Origin: Candidatus Nanoarchaeia archaeon
Lineage (GTDB): Archaea; Nanobdellota; Nanobdellia; Woesearchaeales; JANQNE01
Reading direction: 5' to 3'
NCBI GenBank assembly: GCA_028279725.1
Contig: JANQNE010000011.1
Location: forward strand, 176,028 to 240,027
Length of the DNA: 64,000 nucleotides
Under the pieces are notes generated by a model that was given only the letters and a program-made list of their open reading frames with translations, was not told the origin of the DNA and searched no databases. Numbering within the stretch: position 1 is the stretch's first letter; every line of letters starts with the position of its first letter. Made by a program: the position numbers and the translations under genes. Of the stretch, positions 58,181-64,000 are shown one piece after another.

Positions 58181-58996
58181 TTAATAGCACACCTTATGTG
58201 TTTTTCCAACCTTTTTTTCTTCATCCAGATATGCTGTGTTCCTGTTTATGAGCTCGTCGAAGTCTACGTCTTTTGCATTGAACTCTGGTCCGTCTACGCA
58301 TGCGAACTTAGTTTCTCCTTTTATAGAGACTCTGCATGCTCCGCACATACCTATTCCGTCGACCATTATCGAGTTTATGGATACTATTGTTGGGATTGTA
58401 TCTTGTGTAAGCTGTGCTGTGAACTTCATCATCAAAGGAGACCCGATGATGATTACTCTGTCCACTTTTTCTTTTTCTATAACCTCTTTCAGTGCGTCTG
58501 AAGTAAATCCTTTTTTTCCGTATGATCCATCATCAGTCACTATTATCAGTTCGTCTGATGCTTCTTTTAGCTTGTCTTCCCAGAATACCAAGTCTTTGTT
58601 CCTGAACCCTGCAATAGTTATAACTTTGTTTCCTGCTTTTTTGAAATCTCTTGCTTGAGGATATATCGGAGCTACTCCGCATCCTCCTCCCACTAAAACA
58701 ACTGTTCCGAAATTTTTGATTTCTGAAGGATTTCCTAACGGGCCTACAAAATCAAGGATTGTGTCGTTTTCTTTTAGCTTTGATAATTGTTCTGTCGAGA
58801 ATCCTACGACAAGGAATACTATGGTTATTGTAGTTTTATCGTTGTCTGCAATCGTTAAAGGGATCCTTTCCCCTTTTTCGTCAATTCGAACTATTATGAA
58901 CTGTCCTGCTTTTGCTTTTTTAGCTATTTTTGGAGCTTCTATCTTAAATTCGAATATATTTTCCCCTAGTTCTTTTTTAGAAATTATCTTAAACAT
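58181..58996 (-). CDS. FNR-type flavoprotein, NfnA/SudB-like subunit
   Basis: 271 residues. FAD-binding RIPLTIADND near 48-57 (the RxxS/T-like site), NAD(P) site VVLVGGGCGVAPIYPQA near 104-120, and C-terminal [2Fe-2S] Cys set MCGACRVSIKGETKFACVDG near 222-241, then FNAKDVDFDELINR. This is the ferredoxin-NADP reductase subunit of NfnAB or sulfide dehydrogenase. With the NfnB/SudA-like protein at 54995 it would form a complex that exchanges electrons between ferredoxin, NADH and NADPH, or reduces polysulfide. It follows trxB by one base. Confidence 0.85.
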   Translation of the reverse strand: MFKIISKKELGENIFEFKIEAPKIAKKAKAGQFIIVRIDEKGERIPLTIADNDKTTITIVFLVVGFSTEQLSKLKENDTILDFVGPLGNPSEIKNFGTVVLVGGGCGVAPIYPQARDFKKAGNKVITIAGFRNKDLVFWEDKLKEASDELIIVTDDGSYGKKGFTSDALKEVIEKEKVDRVIIIGSPLMMKFTAQLTQDTIPTIVSINSIMVDGIGMCGACRVSIKGETKFACVDGPEFNAKDVDFDELINRNTAYLDEEKKVGKTHKVCY

Positions 58997-58997
58997 T

Positions 58998-59888
58998 TTA
59001 ATGCTTTAAGAACCTGTAAGCAGACTCTGCAGCAACTGCTCCTTCAGCAGCAGCTGTTATTACCTGCCTTAGGTTATTAGAGTTAGTGGTTATGTCACCA
59101 GCAGCAAAAACGCCATCTATGTTTGTCTTTTGTGCCTGGTCAACTATAATGCATTCTCTTTCATCAAGTTTAGCTCCTGCAAGTTTTGCTATAGCGCATG
59201 AAGGAACTGACCCTATCTCGATGAAAACTCCGTCAAGATCCAGATATTTTCCACTGTCTAATTCTACTCCTGTGACGAACTTATCTCCTTTGATCTCTGT
59301 TATGTTTGTGTTTGTTATAACTTCGATCTTTTCGTTTGTGTATACTTTCTCTGATACAGCTGGGTCTGATCTTAATTTTTCTTTCCTGTAGATTATGAAC
59401 ACTTTGTCTGCGAATTGCGCTAATAGCAGTGCTGCCATTGCAGCTGAGTTTGCTCCTCCTACAACTGCAACTTTTTTGTTTCTAAAAAAAGCTGCATCAC
59501 ATGTTGCGCAGTATGAGGTCCCTTTTCCTAAGAACTCTTTTTCTCCTTTTACATCAAGATGTCTTGGGCATGTTCCTAGTGCAAGTATGATTGTTTTTGC
59601 TTCGTAGTTGTTGTTTATCTTGAATATGTTATCCTGTTTTTTTATGTCCTGTACTTCTTCTGTCTTTATCTCTATGCCGAAGCTTTTTACATGATCTTTG
59701 AAGTTTTCTATCAATTGCATTCCCGGAATTGATTTTTCACCTATCCAGTTCTCTACATTGTGTGCTCCTGTTATAGCTCCGCCTATCTCTTTTGCTATGA
59801 CTAATGCGTTTAGCTTATAACGAGCAGCATAGATCGCTGCATTCAGGCCTGCTGGGCCTGCTCCTATGATTATGACGTCGTATACCAT
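58998..59888 (-). CDS. trxB: Thioredoxin reductase
   Basis: 296 residues. FAD-binding IIGAGPAGLNAAIYAARY near 6-23, redox-active CATC (YCATCDAAFF near 131-140), NADPH-binding VAVVGGANSAAMAALLLAQF near 144-163, and the C-terminal FAAGDITTNSNNLRQVITAA. The NADPH loop and length fit low-molecular-weight TrxB. It reduces thioredoxin-like proteins. First gene of the long reverse operon; its start at 59888 is near an AT-rich divergent promoter region shared with the RHH antitoxin gene. Confidence 0.92.
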   Translation of the reverse strand: MVYDVIIIGAGPAGLNAAIYAARYKLNALVIAKEIGGAITGAHNVENWIGEKSIPGMQLIENFKDHVKSFGIEIKTEEVQDIKKQDNIFKINNNYEAKTIILALGTCPRHLDVKGEKEFLGKGTSYCATCDAAFFRNKKVAVVGGANSAAMAALLLAQFADKVFIIYRKEKLRSDPAVSEKVYTNEKIEVITNTNITEIKGDKFVTGVELDSGKYLDLDGVFIEIGSVPSCAIAKLAGAKLDERECIIVDQAQKTNIDGVFAAGDITTNSNNLRQVITAAAEGAVAAESAYRFLKH

Positions 59889-59959
59889 GTTTTGTTGGAT
59901 TTTATGATAGTATATAAAGGTTTTTGTGTAAATTTGCCTGAAAAAACGAAAGGTTTAAA

Positions 59960-59989
59960 TATTACAATGTATTACTATGTATTACGATG
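59960..59989 (+). repeat. Three tandem 10-bp iterons (operator)
   Basis: TATTACNATG is repeated three times with no gap (N is A, T, G), covering 59960-59989; the third copy contains the start codon ATG at 59987. It sits over the expected transcription start, downstream of a TTTAAATA box at 59954-59961. A short-spaced tandem repeat is typical of RHH operators. Confidence 0.7.
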
Positions 59990-60250
59990 GAAACTATAAG
60001 TGTAAAATTTCAGGAAGAGATATTGAAAAGAGTAGATGAAAATATAGCTGAGCATAACTTCAATTCAAGAACAGAATTCATCAGAGAAGCAGTCAGAGAT
60101 AAACTAGAGGATCTTAGCAGAGATGATATAATAAAGGAGTTTATGAAATTCAGAGGAAAAGCAAAGAAGAAGACCACTGATAAAGAAAGAAAGAAAGCTA
60201 GGGAAGAGGCCTTGCAAGAATTGATCAAAGAAAGAGGATGGGAACCTTAA
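59987..60250 (+). CDS. Ribbon-helix-helix antitoxin-like protein (87 aa)
   Basis: METISVKFQEEILKRVDENI begins a canonical RHH/CopG domain (strand ISVKF, helices EEILKRVDENIAEHN and SRTEFIREAVRDKL). A Lys/Glu-rich C-terminal tail (KFRGKAKKKTTDKERKK) would contact the toxin. Iterons overlap its start, implying autorepression. The gene ends four bases inside the convergent PIN toxin gene. It is a probable VapB-type antitoxin; the convergent order is unusual. Confidence 0.8.
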   Translation: METISVKFQEEILKRVDENIAEHNFNSRTEFIREAVRDKLEDLSRDDIIKEFMKFRGKAKKKTTDKERKKAREEALQELIKERGWEP

Positions 60251-60666
60251 ATAAGCTCTTCCGGCCTTCTAACATCAACTAAATCTTTCAGCCTTTGAGC
60301 ATGCTTATCTTGAGAAATAAATAAAGCTTTATTCTTTTTAGCAATTATAGCATGTAGGACATCTCCTACCGGAAGGTTCCTTTCAGTTCCTATTTTCCTG
60401 GCTTCTTTGAAATCTTTTTCAGTAACTTCTGCTTTTTTTAATATCCTTGAAATAAATAAAATATTTAACATATCTTTGATCTCTTCTTCATCATAATAAA
60501 TTTTAAGTTCTTTAATAATAAATTCAGAATACAATAGAGTATGTTTGTTCTTAATTAAAAGTCCAAATAGTTTGTAAGCATATTCTCCTAATGGCCTTCC
60601 AATATTACTAAATCTGTCTTCATAAAAATCTCTCCAGATACAAGTGTCAAAGTAGTATCTTCCCAT
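60247..60666 (-). CDS. PIN-domain toxin-like ribonuclease
   Basis: 139 residues from ATG 60666, chosen for a TTTAAATA-type box about 27 bases upstream. PIN features: YYFDTCIWRDFYED near 4-17 (Asp), EFIIKELKIYY (Glu), VGDVLHAIIAKKNKALFISQD near 99-119 (two Asp). The acidic quartet is intact, so it is likely an active Mg2+-dependent RNase. Pairs with the RHH gene at 59987, tail to tail with a four-base overlap. Confidence 0.8.
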   Translation of the reverse strand: MGRYYFDTCIWRDFYEDRFSNIGRPLGEYAYKLFGLLIKNKHTLLYSEFIIKELKIYYDEEEIKDMLNILFISRILKKAEVTEKDFKEARKIGTERNLPVGDVLHAIIAKKNKALFISQDKHAQRLKDLVDVRRPEELI

Positions 60667-60770
60667 AGCTATATCCAGGGGGAAAGTATATTTAAATCTT
60701 GGTCGCAGATGTCCAGTGTCCAATGCATATACCGACAGTTTTTTAAATGAAAGCTGTGTGTATTGGCAAT

Positions 60771-63239
60771 ATGGCAGACAAAGCTAAACTGCAGTTTTAT
60801 CCGCTGGATATCACATATAAGCTGATTGATGACAAGGCTGCATTGCTGATATTCGGAAGGACTGTTAAAGGAGACCAAGTATGTGTTATAGATGATAAGT
60901 TTGATCCTTATTTCTGGGTTATACTAAAAGATGAGAATGATATAGACAGCTTTGTGAAGAAAGTTGAGAAGATCAAAGTTGAAGAAAAGAAGTATAATGC
61001 TGAGGTTTTTAGGACAGAAGTAAAGAAAAAGAAGTTTTTGGGGGAAGAGGTTAAGGCTGTCAAAGTTTATTGTAATCTTCCTAAAGCTGTTCCTGTTATC
61101 AGAGAGCAGATCAAAGAATGGGATATGGTGAAATCTGTTAATGAATATGATGTTCCTTTTGTCAGAAGATATCTGATAGATAAAGGAATAGTTCCCTTGA
61201 CATTAACTGAAGCTGAAGTTATAGGACATACTTACAAAGCAAGGGTGGAGTGCTTTAAGGCTGCTAAGATCGAGCAGGTCAGTACAGATTCGCTAGAAGA
61301 ACCTAAGATACTGGCTTTTGATATTGAAAGTTATGGGGGCAAAGGAAGCATTGATTTCAAGAAGAATCCTATATTGATGATATCTTTCTATGGAAAAGGT
61401 TTCAAGAAGGTTTTGACCTGGAAGAAGTTTAAGACTAAACTGGATTATGTTGAGTTTGTCGGAGGAGAGGATAAGCTGATTGAAAGATTTAAAGAGATCG
61501 TAGATAGTTTTAAGCCAGATATACTGACTGGGTATTTTTCAGATGGTTTTGATCTTCCTTATATCAAAGAGAGAGCTGACAAGTATAAGATAAAGATGGA
61601 TATTGGATTGGATTATTCTAATATAAATTTTAAGAAAGGTGTAAGTGAAGCTATTTCTATTAATGGGATCGCTCATGTTGATATTTATAAGTTTGTGAGA
61701 AGGGTTGTTGGTCGTGGTCTTAATACTGATTCATTTACACTGGATAATGTTTCCAAAGAACTATTGGGAGAGAGCAAGAAAGAGGTTGAGCTTAAGGATA
61801 TTGATGAAGCCTGGGATAAAAATCATGATGATCTTGGACAGTTCTGTGAATATAATCTCCAGGATTCTGTTCTTGCGTATAAGTTATGTGAGAAATTATT
61901 TCCTAATTTGGAAGAATTAGTCAAGATAGTCGGGTTAACTCCTTATGATGTTTCAAGGATGGGTTTTAGCCAGTTAGTTGAATGGTTTATTCTTAGACAG
62001 GCTCCAGAGTTTAATGAGATCGCTATGAACAATCCTCATTCAAAAGAAGTTAGGCAGAGAAGGACACAGACATATACAGGAGCTTTTGTGTATGAGCCAA
62101 AGCCTGGACTGTATAAGGATATTGCTTTGTTTGATTTTAGAAGCCTGTATCCTTCGATTATTGTGAGCCATAATATCGGACCAAGTACACTTAATTGTGA
62201 TTGCTGTAAAGGGAAAGTTGAGTATGCTCCTACTGATGAAAAAGAGTACTTTTTTTGTAAAAAGAAAAAAGGGTTTTTGCCAAGTTTATTGAAAGATATT
62301 ATCGAAAGAAGGATGAGAGTTAAGGAGATAATAAAGAAAAACAAGAAAAAGAATGTTTTGCTGGATGCAAGAAGTGAAGCTTTGAAGCTGCTTGCTAATT
62401 CTTTCTATGGCTATCTTGGATTTTTTGGAGCAAGATGGTATAGTATCGAGTGTGCTAGATCAGTTACAGCATATGGCAGATATTACATCCATAAGACTAT
62501 CGATATGGCGGAGAAAGAAGGTTTTAAGGTGTTGTATGGAGATACTGATTCTGTGTTCTTGTCTTTAGAAGGAAAGACAGAGAAAGATGGGATAAAGCTT
62601 ATGGAGGAAGTCAATGAAGAGCTTCCCGGTGTTATGGAATTAGAGTATGAAGGATTTTATCCTTCTGGAATATTTGTTGCTGCAAAGATGGGAGCTTCAG
62701 GAGCGAAGAAGAAATATGCTCTTTTGGGAAAGGATGATAATATCAAGGTTATGGGTTTTGAACTTGTCAGAAGGAATTGGAGCATTATAGCTAAAGAGAC
62801 ACAGGAAGAAGTTTTGAAGATAATATTAAGGAAAAAGGATAATGAGAAAGCTCTGAAATATGTTCAGAAAGTTATCAAACAGCTTAAAGATAAGAAGATA
62901 GACAATGAGAAACTAATTATCAGGATGCAGCTGACAAAAGACATATCTGAGTATGAAGCTAAAGGTCCTCATGTTGCTGTTGCTGAAAGGATGAAGGGAA
63001 AAGGCATTGATGTCGGTCCAGGTATGGTGATTGAGTATGTGATCACAGCTGGAAAAGGCATAATAAGGGAAAGGGCAAAGATTCCTGAAGAGTTAAAAAA
63101 AGGTGAGTATGATGCTGCGTATTATATTGAGCATCAGGTTATTCCTGCTGTAGAAAGGATCTTTGATGTTTTGGGTTACAGCAAAGAAGACCTTGTTGAA
63201 GGTGGTGGACAGAGCAAATTGGGGAAGTTCTTTAAATAA
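60771..63239 (+). CDS. polB: Family B DNA polymerase
   Basis: 822 residues from ATG 60771, placed about 30 bases from a TTTTTTAAAT box; ATG 60747 would add eight residues. Exonuclease motifs: FDIESYGGKG near 186, TGYFSDGFDLPYIKERADK near 254 and YNLQDSVLAYKL near 362. Polymerase motifs: DFRSLYPSIIVS (A) near 462, LLANSFYGYLGFFGARWYS (B) near 543 and YGDTDSVFL (C) near 590. Proofreading and polymerase residues are intact, so it is a replicative-type enzyme. It is transcribed alone. Confidence 0.95.
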   Translation: MADKAKLQFYPLDITYKLIDDKAALLIFGRTVKGDQVCVIDDKFDPYFWVILKDENDIDSFVKKVEKIKVEEKKYNAEVFRTEVKKKKFLGEEVKAVKVYCNLPKAVPVIREQIKEWDMVKSVNEYDVPFVRRYLIDKGIVPLTLTEAEVIGHTYKARVECFKAAKIEQVSTDSLEEPKILAFDIESYGGKGSIDFKKNPILMISFYGKGFKKVLTWKKFKTKLDYVEFVGGEDKLIERFKEIVDSFKPDILTGYFSDGFDLPYIKERADKYKIKMDIGLDYSNINFKKGVSEAISINGIAHVDIYKFVRRVVGRGLNTDSFTLDNVSKELLGESKKEVELKDIDEAWDKNHDDLGQFCEYNLQDSVLAYKLCEKLFPNLEELVKIVGLTPYDVSRMGFSQLVEWFILRQAPEFNEIAMNNPHSKEVRQRRTQTYTGAFVYEPKPGLYKDIALFDFRSLYPSIIVSHNIGPSTLNCDCCKGKVEYAPTDEKEYFFCKKKKGFLPSLLKDIIERRMRVKEIIKKNKKKNVLLDARSEALKLLANSFYGYLGFFGARWYSIECARSVTAYGRYYIHKTIDMAEKEGFKVLYGDTDSVFLSLEGKTEKDGIKLMEEVNEELPGVMELEYEGFYPSGIFVAAKMGASGAKKKYALLGKDDNIKVMGFELVRRNWSIIAKETQEEVLKIILRKKDNEKALKYVQKVIKQLKDKKIDNEKLIIRMQLTKDISEYEAKGPHVAVAERMKGKGIDVGPGMVIEYVITAGKGIIRERAKIPEELKKGEYDAAYYIEHQVIPAVERIFDVLGYSKEDLVEGGGQSKLGKFFK

Positions 63240-63267
63240 TTGTTTTTTATATATAAAATAAGAAAAA

Positions 63268-63275
63268 TTTATATA
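63268..63275 (+). promoter_or_regulatory. TATA box of the zinc-ribbon gene at 63297
   Basis: TTTATATA centred about 25.5 bases before the first ATG; supports a leaderless small gene. Confidence 0.5.
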
Positions 63276-63296
63276 GTCTATCGTCTGTGATTATCA

Positions 63297-63452
63297 ATGA
63301 TGGGGTTGGAAATCGATTTCTTTAATTCAATGGACCATTTAGAGCCAAAGTGTTCTGAGTGCGGTATCAAGATAGATTACGGTGTCAATACAACATTTGA
63401 TGATAAGAAGGAAACGCATGTGTGCAATAAGTGCGGTGCTGAAGTTAAGTAA
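63297..63452 (+). CDS. Small zinc-ribbon protein (51 aa)
   Basis: Two ATG codons in a row (63297 and 63300); the first is 25-26 bases from a TATA box. The product (MMGLEIDFFNSMDHLEPKC then SECGIKIDYG and HVCNKCGAEVK) has CSEC and CNKC pairs that form a zinc ribbon, 22 residues apart. Function unknown, possibly nucleic acid or protein binding. It is followed by its own promoter-like AT-rich gap and the last gene. Confidence 0.6.
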   Translation: MMGLEIDFFNSMDHLEPKCSECGIKIDYGVNTTFDDKKETHVCNKCGAEVK

Positions 63453-63509
63453 AAAAACGTCGGTTTATTTGAGTTAAGCTTTTATATTATCTTTCTTTCC
63501 CCACTCTTT

Positions 63510-63959
63510 ATGTACGCTGAATATGTTAAGATTGCAATGCCAGAGATTGTAAGAAGTTTTCCAAAGGATAAGTGGCATGATATTCCACTCAATGACAGAT
63601 ATAGCTGTGTGACCATACCCGGAATCTATATTCCATCTAGAAAAGTACTTGCTGGTTTTGATTCTCGTAACTCTTATAGTGGAAAGATATATAATTTAAC
63701 TAACAGGGAGGATAGAGATAGATTCATAGATAGAATTGAGTGTCTTAAAAGAATTGGTAGAAGAAGTGAATATTTAAGACAAAGTAACATTAGTTTATCC
63801 GAGAGTCAGGTTAAAAGAATTGCTGATAACAAAGATAAGAGTGAGATAACTTTAGCAGTGGGAAAAGACTGGAACTACACAGCGGATTCTTTAGTGGGAA
63901 TACTAACTGGAGAGCATAGTTTCTGGTTGGATAAACTCTTAAAAAAATTACCATTCTAG
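63510..63959 (+). CDS. Hypothetical protein (149 aa)
   Basis: Starts with ATG 63510, about 29 bases from a TTTTATATT box. It is basic and Arg/Lys/Ser-rich (RDRFIDRIECLKRIGRRSEY then LRQSNISLSESQVKRIADN), and the latter segment looks like a short helix-turn-helix-like bundle. No Cys cluster, signal peptide or membrane segment. I do not recognise it. It ends 41 bases before the right edge, and those last bases hold nothing I can identify. Confidence 0.5.
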   Translation: MYAEYVKIAMPEIVRSFPKDKWHDIPLNDRYSCVTIPGIYIPSRKVLAGFDSRNSYSGKIYNLTNREDRDRFIDRIECLKRIGRRSEYLRQSNISLSESQVKRIADNKDKSEITLAVGKDWNYTADSLVGILTGEHSFWLDKLLKKLPF

Positions 63960-64000
63960 ATAATTTATTTTTGAAAGTGAATATTCTAAAAAATCCACCC

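Noticed and set aside
58179..58200. TAATAGCAC sequence resembling the ends of the dispersed element
   Set aside because: It codes the last residues (Val-Cys-Tyr-stop) of the FNR-type protein on the minus strand and has no matching second arm or inner motif.
1..64000. CRISPR array
   Set aside because: No regularly spaced direct repeats were seen; the only tandem repeats are the three 10-bp iterons at 59960-59989.

Overview
The window is from an archaeon with an AT-rich, tightly packed genome. Archaeal core genes place it: ribosomal proteins L21e, S6e and L10e, RNA polymerase subunit F, aIF2 gamma, a DUF655 protein, archaeal SepF, short archaeal-type triosephosphate isomerase, Lhr helicase, TrmB and HTH-CBS regulators, and a family B DNA polymerase. 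Genome compactness, bacterial-type enzymes (MetK, RNase HIII module) and many lineage-specific small proteins suggest a DPANN archaeon of the Woesearchaeota/Pacearchaeota kind; that placement is inference. Many genes have a TATA box centred about 25-28 bases before the chosen start codon, which points to leaderless mRNAs; internal operon genes instead carry AGGTGAT-like ribosome binding sites.

Layout. 1-5100: antiporter, histidine phosphatase, HIT and TIM-barrel proteins. 5233-9810: Lhr helicase, then a coupled trio of a 50-residue ribbon-helix-helix protein with an apparent AUU start, a 46-residue protein and an Mre11/SbcD-like phosphoesterase. 9807-13548: TrmB, methyltransferase, CaCA exchanger, HTH-CBS and STAS-like genes. 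13594-20104: a glucosylglycerate-type sugar cluster (GH13_18 phosphorylase, GpgS, two paralogous GT4 enzymes, HAD hydrolase). 20888-25333: MetK, then a reverse-strand operon MTAP, 4-OT tautomerase, APRT, small protein, GHKL ATPase, linking S-adenosylmethionine use to adenine salvage. 26110-32812: ZPR1, SepF, the L21e-RpoF-DUF655 operon, aIF2 gamma-S6e, and two unknown proteins. 32867-35952: a TIM-barrel protein with a long insertion and a PorV/OmpP1-like beta-barrel protein, unexpected in an archaeon.

36050-48930 is an accessory, defence-type island. It opens with a truncated tyrosine recombinase, then a 1074-residue single polypeptide joining a Schlafen-type AlbA_2 domain and GHKL ATPase to a complete but catalytically substituted Argonaute (PAZ-like, MID, PIWI). 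Next comes a single-chain restriction-modification enzyme preceded by an overlapping RHH regulator gene and a perfect operator-like palindrome, then a membrane protein, a 490-base noncoding stretch with a long inverted repeat, tandem MobC-like RHH proteins, a cis-prenyltransferase, a HIT protein, and a 587-residue fusion of an RnlA-like HEPN region to RNase HIII. The core genome resumes with L10e at 49144.

49144-63959: L10e; a surface cluster of two pilin-like proteins, a small membrane protein and a Cys-rich lipoprotein; a long reverse-strand operon (TrxB, NfnA/SudB-like, three tandem HAD hydrolases, NfnB/SudA-like, zinc ribbons, NYN nuclease, TpiA); a convergent RHH/PIN toxin-antitoxin pair with three 10-bp iterons; DNA polymerase B and small proteins.

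A dispersed structured element of about 80-99 bp occurs four times (12440, 16740, 26695, 53283), always between two reverse-strand genes and close after the stop codon of the upstream one. Its terminal stem shows compensatory changes, so it is probably a structured RNA or 3'-UTR element not explained by any gene. No tRNA, rRNA or CRISPR array was recognised.
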